A DNA stretch of 64,000 nt from Baylisascaris procyonis (lineage: Eukaryota; Nematoda; Chromadorea; Rhabditida; Ascarididae), in the NCBI GenBank assembly GCA_037389465.1, contig JAZARR010000167.1, forward strand, positions 496,001-560,000, written 5' to 3'. Positions 11,852 to 25,489 of this stretch are shown here, piece by piece. The notes beneath the pieces were generated by a model. The model did not search any database, was not told the DNA's origin, and saw nothing but the letters and a program-made list of their open reading frames with translations. How positions within the stretch are numbered: the first letter of the stretch is position 1; every line of letters starts with the position of its first letter. The position numbers and the translations under genes are program-made.

Positions 11852-12980
11852 CTGAAAACATAAAATATCTTCTGCTTCAATCACGAAAAATTTATATCCA
11901 TTAAAAAATATTGTTTCTCATCGCTTAACGCAATATAGCAACCGCTGTATGAAAGATAATTCTGGATGAAAGCATTCTTCCTTTTCTTTCCACCAGTTTC
12001 TCTAATATTATATTCATAACATTCCTATTTTTCCCACGATAAGAATTAAGTCAATCTATCAAGGATGTTTTTGGGGCCTCGTTTCAAAACTTTGTAAGGT
12101 AAGCACGTTATAAGTGTGTTAGGAAGAAGGTTTTTCTCGGATTGGATTAGCCGATTGTTATGTCATTTGTAAGGGTATCACAAGCTGAAAATGTTCCCAA
12201 TATTTTCTTCAAAAACTTCAAACCGCCGACCCACTTCCCTCGCTGTCACCTGATCTGCAACGTTTTTTCTCCTCTCGAATGAAGACAACTTTGCTAATAA
12301 CCAGAAATGTATTGCAATGAACTATCAAATGCTTCTCTATAGGGCTTGCTAATAACTTGAGACGTTTAATCGTGCTTGGATAAAGTTGAGGCTATTTCGA
12401 AGTTTGGACCAGTACAGATGTGATCCAGTTTCTGTAATAGAGGTGACTGCAGATTTGTGACAGTATGTTTAAGGAAAAATTCCCCCTCTTTTCTTTTATT
12501 TCACCAGGCGATAACGAGAGAATGTCAGCTGTATGCATCACTTGACATGAGTATTATTCCAACCCTTGACAACAAAGAGCATGCTAGAATGACGGTCCTT
12601 TGATTTCCTCGAGTACCTTTCCAGAATTCTTTTGACTTTCGTGCGCCGTCTCGAAGGGGTTCGAAAAGCGCTTTTCTAAGAAAATAATTAAAAGCTAAAA
12701 AGAATATGAAAAAAGTTCTTGAGAAAAGGTCCTTTTAAATATTTAGACCGCTTAATGTGGCGATGAGCGTCGAAATTCTGAATTTCTCGGCAAGGAAAAC
12801 TTCATTTCCAATGCAAATGCTCTTTGCAAAGTTTGACGACAATCTAACGGTTTCAAACAATGGGTCATATCAAGGAAAAGATTCTGCTGTTGTGATAATA
12901 GAAACGATAAAGTGATAATGATAGACGAGAACCATAAACGAATGCGTCAAGAAACGATATAAATTGAAGCATTCACTCAC

Positions 12981-13041
12981 CATTATCAGCTAAAGTATTT
13001 GACGTGAACTGATTTACTGCAAACGCTGCTAGCCTTTTATA
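12981..13041 (-). promoter_or_regulatory. TATA box and leader exon of ShKT copy 3
   Basis: TATAAAAG (box 13035-13041) and the ATG-gtgagt junction are preserved although sequence just upstream (higher coordinates) is diverged. This conservation supports a functional core promoter. Confidence 0.7.
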
Positions 13042-13900
13042 GCTTTCTTCTATTCATCTTTTCCATCCACTGTTATTTATGATTGTAATCCGGTTTAAAT
13101 AAAAGTGCAATCTGAAATTGTGTGAAAACCGATTACTTCTTTTTTATTCTATTGAATGACTAAATGCACTTCATAAAACGATAAGGTGATCCATTGATGC
13201 AGCATGCTGATCCTTCTTCATGGAATTTGACACAAGTTTATCACTACACAGATTTTTGATACGCCAGTCAGGTGTTGAAAGGTATTGTTGGCCCACTTGG
13301 CCCACTATGTAAAATTAAGCTAAGAGTTGATCATATGGGTTCTTTTTCATGCTTCATATCTTTTTTATTCAGCTGATGAGGAAAGCAGCTGACCGACTGT
13401 TTGAAATTTTCGGCAAAAATTAACCTGAAACCACGGATGTCGAATATTTTCCTCCCTTCAATTAGAGATCGGTCGAACATTTGGATTAGTTAAGAAGTCG
13501 TTAAGAAATCACAAGCAAATAAAGAAATTCATCTGAAAGCGCATTATTTTCACTTTTTTTTCATCACGAATTCCTCTCAATATCATTTTTATCGTCCATG
13601 TTCGCATAGGGAAATATCAGAAGTATTATCCGATGTTGTGCCGAGCTCGAATTTTCATTTTCTCTCACCACTTTTTAGTAGAAAATAATAGGAGTGAGCA
13701 AATTTTTTCCTTAAAATGAAAGCTCGAAATATTTTCCGAAAATTTTGTTGATTATAAGAGCAAGATTAGACTCACTGATATGGATTTGCCCTCAAAGCTG
13801 CATATTTGTAATCCAAGTTTCACAATTTTGAACTTCTACGTAAAATGAGGTTTTTGAAAGGATTTTTTAATATACTGCGTCAAATGAATGAATCAAAAGT
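13042..13900. repeat. Diverged outer right spacer of the ShKT array
   Basis: This stretch aligns with the internal spacer sequence starting just upstream of copies 1 and 2 (from 5128 and 9074), with many substitutions and deletions (for example around 'ccgatgttgtgccgagctcga'). Similarity fades after about 13900. It is the right-hand counterpart of the diverged left spacer. Confidence 0.75.
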
Positions 13901-14135
13901 GTGATGTTACATGAAGGTGTCATATTCAAATTTGATCATACTTATTGAAAACGCTAAGTGGAATGCAAGGCGATAGTAGGATCGAGTTGAGCTTGCAGTG
14001 GTACACTAACATTGACACTTTCTGAAATCCGACATCAATTGTTTTCATATATCAAATTTTGCCACCGAAACATAAATATTGTTGATGATTGTCAGTGTCA
14101 TTATTCATTATAGATGCATAATTTTTTTTGCAAAG

Positions 14136-17100
14136 GGTACCGACATGGCAAGCGAATCTTGAGCGTTACTTCGACGTCACATGGTGCATATCAGAAGAGA
14201 CACCTGTTCGGGTGGAACATGGAAGTGGAAAAGGGTTTTCTTCACCAACCTCTCATGCGTTATGTTCTACGTTTGAAGCTACTGGCAAGAAGTCTACTAT
14301 GAATTGGGAGCTGGTCCAAGAATTTCCTGTAAGTGCTGTCAATGAGGTGGGTGCTCAATTATTTTTAGCACTTGGTGATTATCAGTTGTGCGTATTTTTA
14401 TCGTAATTGTTGGCTATTGGTACGTGTTATCACAAAACGTTCTCATTTATATTTTTTACATTGGCCTATGGCTGTCTCTGGGTAACTATATAATAGCCTC
14501 ATACATGCTCTTTTTATAATGGTTAACCGTAGATCCTATTGCCACTTATTGCCCTTGCACATATCTACCAATAATTCTGAATCACAACGTTATGACGTTT
14601 GCGCCTTTATGCCTGATGCATTCTTTATTCAGCCAAGCACCGCTTATGCTGTACAGATGCTGACCGATAAAAGTTAAGAAATGCATCTCAGTCTCCGACA
14701 CGAGCGAATCCACTATTTTGTTCATTCGATGGCTATCCGCAAAAATGAGGGAATTTAGATGAAAATAAAAAACTTTTCAAAGTTATTGCTAGTCTTTTTA
14801 TGAGGCTTCATCTTCGATGATAATTGTTTTGCATTTCGTTGTTATCGTTAAGTGACACATTTACCTCGAAAATAGGCTATAATCGTGAAAGGTTTCCTCT
14901 TTCATCTCCCCTTTCATTAGTTACGATCAAGCATGCGAATGTCATTGTACATTTCCTTCTTAACATGGTTATTGGCAAAGCTTCTACGGGGCACCTATAT
15001 TTCATATGTTTTGCGCACTGCATGCCGAAGAGGAAAAAATCGGCGAAAGTATACACGTTCATAAGTTCTTTCCTTCTTCCTTCCCTTGAATCTTTGGCTC
15101 CCTTCCCCTATTTCCCCATCTCCTCATGCCTGCTTAGAATTTTTCGCTTCCACTGATGGTTGACGATGTATTTAGAGATCACATGTGGCTATTTCGTGCC
15201 CGCTTAGGGAATACTGTTTTCAGAATGATTTTCCGAGGACAGGTACTGGCCGTTTCTTCTGTAGCGAATCTTCGGTGACTGTCAGTTGCTCAGATGGCAT
15301 GTCGGCAAATTCTTGGAAGTTCGGCACAAAGAGATTTTCTTCGAAATGGGCGAGTGATGTTCGCAGTGAAGAAATGACAGCGGAAAAGTTTGTGGCAAAT
15401 AGTTTGCCGCTTGACACGGCGCCGCTATCACTTCTGCCAACACTGAATGGCCAGGTAATTCTCGGGGATCGTGTAACTTTGAATATAAATTCCAGGATTG
15501 TACATAGGCTTCAGGCTATAGTGCAATTTTAGCCTGCGTCATAAAATATTTCAAATTCCATAAATAATGAAAGTTGAAAAGTGGAGATAATAAAAGTGGA
15601 TCAACTTTATCATCTTACTAAAGAAAGCTGCATAAAGCTTTATGCAGGGTCATTGAGGTGGTGAAGATGGAGTGATGCAATTCAGTGGGATATTAAATAA
15701 AGAGACTTTTTCTGTCTTTTAGAGCTTAATACTGCATGGAGTGCTGAAACTTGGGCAACGGTGCAGGGTGCATGAGGTGTTCTTATGTCAAATTAGAATA
15801 ATCTTTTCCTACCACTCTTTGAATCTTTGAAACAACTAAAGAGGTTTTATTTGATGTTATTTAATAACTCCTCCGCTCATTTCCTTTCATTTATCGGTCT
15901 TTAGGTTTGTCACTAAGTTTATAGTTTCAAAACATTATCCGCATTTAAAAAATTAATGTTCAAATAAAGTGATTTACTTTTATGATACGTTTTAATATAA
16001 TTTCATCACTCTAACACAACTTGTTTAATTTTTCTCTGTTTATGGAATTGATTTCCTGTGTAATTAAATTATCTTTCTTGCCTGTAACTATTACTTATTA
16101 GTTATTCTCTGTTTATATAATTTACAAATCGAAGACACCAAACTAATGCTTTATGAATAATTTCATAATATTACTTCAACATTTCTGTTTTTTTTTTAAA
16201 TAATTTAATATTGAAAGGGAGCAATATCTTTTCTAATTTCTGTTCATTCTTTTCAGTTGAGTGCAAAATAAGTGCATTAATTTTGTTCTATTGATGCAAT
16301 AAAAAGTTACCAAAGAAAATTCCACCATTTCACTAATATTTTTCAATTCTTCTTCATTCCGAATATGATAATGTTTACCGTAATGTATACTATTCACCAT
16401 CACAGAGCCGATAATGCAAAAAAACATCGAGCGATTCAGATGTCGTCTAGCCGAAATGATAGCGAAGAGAACCGTTTAGTGGGAATTGTGACAGCATTTC
16501 ATGCACGAGTCGGATTCTTATGGTGTCCTGAACTGGGTGAAGTGATTATAACAATGGCTAATGTAGCGATGAGTTTGAAGCATGGTGATTGGATCAGCTT
16601 CATTCCTCGGTAATTTTCATAGTACAAAATTTCGATTAAATTGTTTATTACAATGTAGTCGTGACATGCTCAAAAGAGAAAACAGGAAAACAGGGGGAAG
16701 AGCAATGGCAACTTTTTATGTGACAGCAGTTATTTTAATTCATTTTCTTTTTTCTTCATATTATCATGATCTATACTACGAAATTTCGCCAAAATTGAAT
16801 GGAATAAAGTAGGCTTTTTTGATTATTTATTATGAATGAATCATAATTGTTTTTACTAACAAAAGCAATAATTTGAAATCGCAAAAAAAAATGATTGCTG
16901 TCGTATTATTGTTGAATACCGTTCGACATAGACGTAAGTGCATAGCGTTTTTGACAAATATTGTGTGTTTGCGGCAGCTCAATAGTTGAACTCAGCAGAC
17001 ACCATTCACTTGTAGATCAGTGTAAGCCATAAGCAAACACGTTGTAATCCGAATATTTGCATATGGTTTTTTGTGTTATTTTCGGTACACGACACATATG

Positions 17101-17311
17101 AGCACCATGAATTGGATTTGAATAAAGATTTTCCAAGGTCGCAAAATTCTAATCGTCATACTTTAGTTATTTCTCGATTTTGTTCAGCGTGGCATTTTTC
17201 AAATTTTCTCTCGTGCCAATCAAATTGGAGGCAATTCTGAACAAAGGTGTATAGAGCATATGTACACACATGTGCACATATACACGAACCAACAAGCGCA
17301 TAAGCATACAA

Positions 17312-17405
<94 letters not shown>

Positions 17406-19134
17406 GGACGCATAATATGTACGTAGCGCAGATCTAACACGCACATTCGATTGTCTTTCCGTAATAGATTGGCCAAATACGCATATAGGAGGGGGATTTA
17501 GTTTTTTAAGTCTTGAAACGTCTTCGTTGTGAATTTATCGACGTTGGAGAAGTTCTGAATAATAGGTGGTCTTATCGTAAACGTTAGGAATCCACACATT
17601 TGATTGGCAGTTGTAGTATTCACCAAATTTAGAGAAACGAATGAAGGACGCTTAAAGTTTATGGCGCAGTGGATAAGAAAGATACCACCATTGTATCATG
17701 CAGAACAGTTCGCAAATTCGGTTATGGTAAGTGAATTGTGTTTGTTTATTTAATGACCGTTGAGATCTTCCAACGTAGAATGATCACAGTTTATAATTGT
17801 TTGATGTTACAAATGAAATTTCTGAAATATTTGATTTACGCTGTCGGAAGAAAATGTTTTTCTTTAATGCTTTAGTGGAGTCGTATATGTTGTGATGATG
17901 GGGAGAAAGAGGTGACAAAGGAAGGGTGGTGATAGAGAAGAGAATGATAAGAAGAACGAATTAAAAGCAAGAAAAAAATTTTCCGATTTCAGTATTATTT
18001 GTTGTGAAACCTAGAGAGACTATGGCGCTCACGAAGTGTTTGCATATATGAATATAGAAATCATTTATTCAAATGTATCCATTTAAACGATGAACCATTA
18101 GGTTGTCGGTGATCGGTCTATTATCTCGTCAAATTTCTGTGAAGTGTTGGGGCTGATAACTTCAAAATTATTCGTTCGGCTACTTCTCCTCATCTGCCTT
18201 TCGTTGAAGCACTGTTTTCTTTCGATCTTCAGCAGTTTTCCAAACTTTCTCATTATTTTCAGCATGAGTGATTATGCCATTTGCTATCCATCCACTCTTA
18301 TTTCACTATCTATTATACCAATGAAAAGTGCCAATGCCCGGATGAAGTAAACTTTAGGCTCTGTGGAAACTTGACTGGCTTATTTGCATTTGCACAGCGG
18401 TCTTGGAAAATACGTTTAGGTAAGGTAATGCATAAAATTCTTGCCTTGGACATCCGTACTCTGTAAATATTCTGACTGCATACTCAAATTTCCCATAGGC
18501 CTGCGGATGTAGAATTTTCCTTTGCTCAGTGGTAAACAAGTTGCCCACATTGGTGTCATTCAGCTGAGAACAAGTACGGGAGAGGAGGAGAGAGGCAGAA
18601 GGGGATTTAACGAAATTCTGATGAATTTCCTTTGAAAATTTTTTATTTAGGTTGAGACGGTCGTTTTTCTATCGGCGGATTATTCAGCAAACGATTCGTT
18701 GTTCCGCGCTGAGTACTTCGGAAACGTTTTTGACGATTCGGGCGTCGTGAGACGATTTGTACATGGAAACGGCTTGTATGATGCATTATTGGTTGGCTTA
18801 ACTAAACAAAATCCTCTTAAATTCTATGGTCAATCGTGGAAGATCGCAAAAGTGATTCGCCCAATTGAGGTGCATATTTCTATTTTTATATATTTTTCCA
18901 TTCTTTTTCTCCTTCATTCGCCGCCTTTCATGTATGGAAAATCCCCGTTACAATGCAAAGCCATCTCTTTTTGTTGATCGTACGATGTACAATCGCTCGT
19001 CTACAACATCTATAAAGAGTGCATCCTCAATTTGCATCAAACAGCTCTCCCCGACAGATTTTGCACAAAATGACGGTCATGACAGCCGGAGATTAAACCG
19101 AAAATTCCAGTCTCGGTTTCCATCCTCTAAATAA
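14136..19134 (+). CDS. Uncharacterised multi-exon protein with repeated modules
   Basis: The proposed exons are 14136-14328, 15224-15454, 16440-16609, 17633-17726, 18651-18869 and possibly 18961-19134 (ending TAA). All junctions keep one frame (phases 2-in, 0, 0, 2, 0, 0). Most sites are good nematode splice sites (cag/tag acceptors, gtaagt/gtaatt donors). The first and last acceptors are the weaker 'gcaaag'. The protein is mostly hydrophilic. One exon carries [19 protein letters not shown] followed by LKHGDWISF, which looks like a small beta-barrel (OB or cold-shock-like) module. Another carries [19 protein letters not shown], which resembles the exon at 62-204. I infer tandem beta-rich modules but do not recognise the family. 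The last, Ser-rich exon is the least certain. Confidence 0.5.
17319..17402. repeat. (TA)n microsatellite
   Basis: About 42 uninterrupted TA units lie in an intron of the large + strand gene. Length is likely polymorphic. The Tyr-Ile repeat reading frames across it are artefacts. Confidence 0.95.
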
Positions 19135-22100
19135 GCAGCAGCATCACTTACATTGATAGATTTGTGTTTGAAGGGGAGAGGTTGGAGAGGAAAATAAGAG
19201 AGGCGGAGGGGGGGGGGGGTGCAATATTAAACGCATTGAAGCAGGAATCGTCCAAATGATAATTCGCGTCTCTTATGCAAAACTGCAAACAATAAGTTTT
19301 ATGCATTAATTCTTATGCTTCTCTTTATTTGTCTTTTTATGCTAAATTTTCTTTTTGGGCTCAAATATTTCTAGTAAATTCTATTTGAAATGGCTAATAG
19401 ATCTACAATTAGTCGTTTGTCCTCCTTTATTGCAGTCCTTAAACGTCTTTCTGAGTTCTAGCACAACGTTTTGCACATTTGCAGGATATGCCTGATTCCC
19501 AATCATTGATGGGAAATATATGGTGAATACCCAGGAATTCAATCTCTTTTGGTGTGAAGATGGAAATGCTATCAAAACTTCAAATTTTTGAAATTGATTA
19601 GTGGCACATACTCGATAATCACTCTCGCTTGAAATTAAAGCAGTGCGCTGAAATTTTTATCTAGAAGTAGAAACATTTAGATTCGCCTCCAGTTCGCGAA
19701 AATTTCACTTAGGGGGTAACTTTCAGGAAATTGTTTTTCTGCCCGTTCTGATCATTATGGTAGCAAATCAGAGGCACAAATAAATTGGCCACAAAAATAT
19801 AAGCATTCGTATAAAACAAAAGGATTTAATGGATCTTCATTTTTGGATGACTTTCTCTCGGCATAGAACGTTTTTGCCATTGAAAGAGGCGATAAAATGT
19901 TGATACCTCTGTAGTGAACTCGTTGAGTTGTTTTATTTGATAATTGCAGCGGCCAAAATTAGAAAGAGAATAATTTCTTGAAAATTGTTTTTTACTTCAC
20001 TTTTTTCAAGTAGGCTGAGACTCGCTGTGAGACATGGTTGATATTTTTGTCAGAATTTTTTTTCCTTCCTTTCGGAACCGAATGATAATAATAACCGAAT
20101 ATGCCACCATATGATCTCAAAAATTCGTGTATTTCGACTTTCCCCTTCCCCTCCTCCTCTCTTTCTTCATCTACTCTACACGTGCCGGTGTTGTGACCGT
20201 TTTGTTCACTATCCTGAAGCGAATTATCCTACTTCAATATGATCTAAGTTCGTTTTTGGTACCTTTTGTACTGAAGAACCCCATTGTCATAGTCATCCTT
20301 ATCGAAGGATCATCAATGATAGAATCGGCTATGTCATGAAGTGTCGACGAGCAGAGGAGCATAATCGTGCACGTGATTCCATCTAGTCGATTTCCGCCGG
20401 GCTTCTCTGCCCACCATATTCTCTTTACGTTAGCATTTTGGTGCCAGATCGCAGTGTGGCTTTCGTTATGTTTTCTTGCCCAGTCCATCTTTATTCCTGA
20501 AATAAATATGGCATCGATTATAAGTGACTGCAACCACTTGTTAATCTAACTTCAGCCAACTGCGTCAAGGCCGTCGCGTTTTCAAGCATAAGCATGCAGC
20601 GTTGGGCTTCAGCGTTGGCGCATTATATTTCTGATCAGGTTGCGACCACCTCAGAATTTCACTGCTTAGAAAACTTTTGAAGCGATCGCAAAAAAGAAGA
20701 GCCAATGTCACATTTTTGATTACTTATTTACCTCGTATTTTATTTGCAGGTGTGATCCTCAACTCGGTTACAGGAGAGCTCAACAGTACAAAATGGAGTT
20801 TCGAGCTGTACGAGTCAACATTATGATTCCTACCTGACTGACGAAGTCCAGAAGTCTTCGCTTATAAGCTTTTCACTGTCATTCTATTTGTTTAAAATGT
20901 TTTCAACGTTTGCTTGTGGATTTCTGTTTTATTTCGTTCTTGCAAGCATCTCCTTTAAAGGTGTGCTAACTTGGATTCGACTGCATTGTGCTTGGCAACT
21001 TTTATATGACAGTCGAGGTACATAGTCATTTCGTATATTCTCATCATCCTGACTTATCATGAAATTAGAGCAGATGACGGACTGATGTGTTTTTGTTATT
21101 GCTGCCTTTATCACTTAATATGATATACCGAGGTTGCGGTTCATTTATTGCTAAATAGCAGTTTACGTATGTTGTATATATTTCAGTGTTATGAGCGGTT
21201 GTGTGTTTTCTATCTCTCGTTTTCGTTGTTTTTAATCTGTGAAGTTGATTTTTATGCCGTATCACTAGAGCAGGTGGTTGTGACGCATCGTCATATGCAA
21301 GCATGAGGGAATATAATCAGGAGATGCGGCGGAGTGGAAGGTCGATACAAAGATACAGGATGCCTTCTATGGCCATCTCTTATGCTTGCGTATAGATTCT
21401 TCATACTTTGTCCTTTTTGTATCATAGCACAGCAACCACCCAGAGATTTTACGGTTAGCCATCTTTTGCAATTATGTATTTCAGCGAATAAACCGGATAC
21501 TGCCTTGTTCTTGAGGAAAGTACTTTCGTGTTGGGCTAGCCACAAACTATTCTTCAGCTAACGTTATTGTCACTTGATTATAAAGAGGTACTTAAGACAA
21601 ATGCAGACCTTAATTTTATAGGTCCACTTCCATAAACTTGCAATATTCGACAGTTTTTTAAAACTAAAATGTTACATTCAGTTTTTGCGCCTCAAGAGCA
21701 TTGGTGGAAGCTGTAAGTGCTGCAGCAGCAGTATCTACAAGCGGAAATTGTGACATTTGAAACTGTGGCTTAAAAAAATTTCTGTGCATGGTATTCTCAA
21801 TTCTTTTATACACATCTATTTTATGGACCGTATAACCTCGATAATCTTATCGCCTATCTTTGCTAAAAACATTTTGGGGAACTCACAAACCTTATGGGTT
21901 TATTCAGCGTTGTCCAGTACTTTGCATTGTATAATATATATTTTGGCCATAAGCTTTTAACTATCATTACGTAAAGTATATGTTCATTACCTATTCCGGT
22001 TTTTGTTCAGAAGATGGATAATTGATTACGATGAGGGTTATAGTAGAATGCTCTGTGTTGCTCTTATACGCGCATAAAGTTGTACTACCACTTCCAATCT

Positions 22101-23700
22101 TGATTAGGCTATTGTATAGCAGTAATGAACCAGCGAATACAGTTGTTAAGGATCTCTAACTCAGTAATGAGTGTTGTCAGCATCTAACAGTCACTTCCTT
22201 CTTGCTTACTGATTGTTCTTTTGTGCGAATTTCGCTTTGAGTTATTGCGATACGTCTCATCTTATGTAATAACGCAATTTCACTTTACCGTAATCAAGGA
22301 TGAATTGATAGATTCGTTTTGCTTTACCATAACCAAGGATGTTTTGAAATACCTTAAATGTTTTGCATTTGTTCTACGTTTATCTCATCATAATAGCCTT
22401 AAAGTGGTGTCTATTTTTTATTTTCTCAGGTGAAATAAATTGGTTGGTCGTGTTAACGAGCGATCGATATTAAAGAATGAACTATTATGATCAAATGAGT
22501 TTTCACTGGTCGTGGTGATCTTCGTTTAATGTAAAAGTTGTTTTGCACACAGTTATGTTGACCTTGATGTGATATCTCCCCCATGTGGATTATGATCTCT
22601 CTATGCCTTCGCGGCAGTGGCCGAAGATGTGAATAGGCTGCAGTCTTGCTTACTAATTAGTATGTTATTGTCGCCTCCTGCTTGTTGCTAGTAGCAAACG
22701 GGTTACGCCGCTCAGCTGAGATTCTTCACATGTCAGAACGGTAGCAGATCGATTATTCATTGATTTGAACGCAGCTTCGTGTAAGAAAATATTAAAATAC
22801 TCGTCACTCTAACATTTTTATGTTGAGACCAAGCAAGTCGGCTGCTCCAATATGAATTGCTCATTGTCGTTCGATTAGTATAGAGCTAACGCTTATTTAT
22901 GTCGACGACAAATTTTTGAGGTATTCGAAAGTCACCAAAGAAAATTTCACTTCTGTTAAAGTGCAAAAGAGGTGTTTATAGAAGCTGAAAGAATCTTCCC
23001 TGTGATGGAGATTAAGATGCAGTCGAATTACAAAGCCCTCGGATGCTTCGTGAAAGGTTTATGATTTCATGCGCGGAATGGCTACAGCGTTCCGTAGGTC
23101 TTTGCTGATATCGCTTGAGAAGATCGTGAATGCGGAACAAGATTCAAATGATACAATATCACTACTATATCGAGTGATTTCAATGTTCAATATTCTTTCA
23201 ACTGTGTTCTTTGGGTGTGTTCATAACATCGAAAACTTCTTTCAGTCGACGTCCGTATATCTTCTCTCTTTGTTGATCCACTTAATATAATCAACGTGTT
23301 TTAGTCATAAAATATCATTGTGAAATTATCCTCATTACCCTGAAAAACTGCGATTGTGACAGGTGAGTGATGAACGTTAATTGTCTGATGGAGTGACAGA
23401 AGGTGATAGAAACATGAGTCATGGATGTGGAATCACATAATAACGTGGACTGGTTTTACTTTTACAAATTGGGAATTCGCCTTGTGGCAATATTTTGAAC
23501 GCGGATATGCATGTGTGTGTTTATTTGTCCTTCTTTGCAGAAATTTCATCTCGCCAACCATTGAATCCAGTCACGAAGCTCGGCGGGTATACCATACACC
23601 TGAGGTGGTACCTAGCACCGTTCTTTGCATTATGTTAACTTCAGAGAGATTTGAGGTCATTCCAAGATGCCGAAGAATTCCTCTACATTTTGCAGCGGCC
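19135..23700. other. Gene-poor stretch
   Basis: No gene model can be built. A 12-G run lies at 19208-19219. One candidate exon begins at about 20750 after 'atttgcag' and reads CDPQLGYRRAQQYKMEF in phase 2 before a stop near 20836; no partner exon was found. Frames near 20234-20533 (-) and 23541-23727 (+) are open but unsupported. Confidence 0.4.
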
Positions 23701-23705
23701 TTTTT

Positions 23706-24951
23706 TCATTTCAAAGCGGTCGCTTGAGAAAGCATATTGTTAAGCGTGCTTGAGGGAGGAGTTCGATATGCACTTGTATCTAGGAGGTGAATAAAAAAAT
23801 AGGAAGTTTGTAGGCGAATTTTAGGATGTGGATTAATTTGAATATCCTGTAGATGTATGGAAATCTGACGAAGATGGTTGCGAGCAAAACGATGGTGTTG
23901 AGTTTTGCTATGGGCCATGTTTGTGGATGGTGAACTCGCCGTTCTGCTCCTATCAATTACTTCGAGTTGTGTTGCCGAAAAATGTTCGTCGGTAGCAGTT
24001 TCTTTTCTTAAAATTATATTCACTCCCAGCCGCTCTCCCAACTTTACCTGCCCGCACCCCTGACCTGCTTCCTTACTGCCATCTCACCTTTTAATCTTTG
24101 TGCTTTACTTTTGGAAGGGTTTTGCACAAAGGTAAGATGGGAAGAGGGTGGGAGGAGTAGGGAAGAGGGGAAGATGATGTTCATCACTGCAGATTTCCGT
24201 AGTTCATTCTCCGTCGTACGTCTTTTCGGTTCTTTTTCATAACCGAAAGTGTTTATTTTCCTACAAGTCTCATTAGGCTATTATTGAGTTCAATGCGTAA
24301 ATCTAAATTCAATGCGTAAATCAAAGTAATAAATTGATCACAAGCTCTGAATTCAATATATTCATCATAATAGTTGAACTAATAAATTTACTTTTAAAGT
24401 GTACCAGTTTTTTAATTCCCAACAAAAGTAGTGTGAAATAAACATTTACTTCATTATTTTGCACAAAATTATGCATCAAAGTGGAGAATTTCAAACTAAT
24501 TATCTAAATGTTCGATTTTTATTAATATCAATATAGTCAATGTTCAGGGACTTTCATAAAGCACATATTAAGACATTATCGATGCACGATTGGACACTCC
24601 ACTTTCATTTGAATCCCTCATTTCTTCATCCTCATTAACGAACAAAGAGACCCTTATTGGTCAACAATTCGGATATATTCGACCTCTTTTTCGAATTAAC
24701 ATTTGCAAGGGAACGCCCTAAGTTTTCGAATATCCTTAAAGCTTTATACCATCATATTTTGTTCGTTGAAAAAGAAAAATAAATAATTCAATCTTTTTGA
24801 TAACTCCGTCGAAATGAGATTTGAAAACGAACATACTCACCTACTAGCATAAGTTGCAAGTAGGAGCGTTGAAGCGGTGCTTGGCACCGTGTAAAATTGA
24901 ACCGATCGAGCTGATTCGATCACTACCTTTTCGCTTTCACCTTCTGACCAT
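23706..24951 (-). CDS. Candidate two-exon gene fragment, unknown product
   Basis: On the - strand an exon at 24841-24951 (acceptor cctgtag, donor gtgagt) reads WSEGESEKVVIESARS and onward for 36 codons, entering and leaving in phase 2. A second block starting at 24006 after 'attttaag' begins in the matching phase (AG + A = Arg) and reads KETATDEHFSATQLEVIDR, staying open to a stop at 23706. The charged, ordinary composition favours coding. No family is recognised. Upstream exons are missing, and the last third of the second block may not be coding. Confidence 0.35.
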
Positions 24952-25183
24952 CTACAGGAAGATAATGAAGGCTTACAAATTTTTGACGGTCGCCTATCAC
25001 CCGTTCGATAAAGTAGTAGATTGGAAGTCAAGCAATCTAATTTTCAGTGCTGATGTAATCTTGCAGGATATTATGGCACTTCAAATCTCAATTTTTTTAA
25101 ACTTATGCAGAAAATTCTCTCGAAACAAAGGTCTGCGCATTTTCAGCATAAAATGCTTACGCATTCATTCGTTCTTGTTTTCA

Positions 25184-25489
25184 GCGTTTTCTCGAAGTGG
25201 AATTGATAGTGAAAGGGATGAAATACGTGAAAACGAGGTTCAGTGGCAGAATATAACACAACGCTTTAACCACTTAAATACTGTAAGTATTCATCTCATA
25301 CATGGACAAAACTCTCTCACTTGTCGAAAAGTTCTGCTTTTGGCCAAAGTTAGCAACTCAGTTAACTTGAGCGAGAAATTTTTCGGGTGGTTTTTTTCAA
25401 GTTGGTGGAGAACTGATTTCTTTGTTATGCTCATTCACTTTCTGATTGCAACTTATTGAAAAATTCGGAATTTTCAGGTGATCCCTTAG
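25184..25489 (+). CDS. Candidate terminal exons, unknown product
   Basis: A clean exon at 25184-25280 lies between 'cttgttttcag' and gtaagtatt. It reads RSGIDSERDEIRENEVQW and ends in phase 0. A second acceptor (aattttcag) at 25478 adds Val-Ile-Pro and a stop at 25489. The exon sits in an unusually long open frame (24854-25459, 201 codons), which overlaps the antisense candidate exon at 24841-24951. Upstream partner exons were not found, so the gene is only partly supported. Confidence 0.35.

Larger units (their letters stand above)
205..14135 (+). other. Putative giant intron hosting antisense genes
   Basis: If the exon at 62-204 joins the one at 14136, everything between is one intron of about 13.9 kb. 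It holds a - strand retrotransposon remnant, three - strand ShKT genes and their spacers. I see no + strand exon with convincing splice sites inside it. The stretch 1461-2300 holds only a diverged direct repeat (GATATACCGT motifs near 1543-1595). The stretch 13900-14135 shows nothing. Confidence 0.4.

Noticed and set aside
17156..17476. Two open frames of alternating Tyr-Ile
   Set aside because: They are translations of the (TA)n microsatellite.
20234..20533. Tc1/mariner-like transposase fragment (WARKH, then NRLDG on the - strand)
   Set aside because: The resemblance is limited to a few residues, no catalytic DDE/DDD pattern or terminal repeats are seen, and the frame breaks right after.
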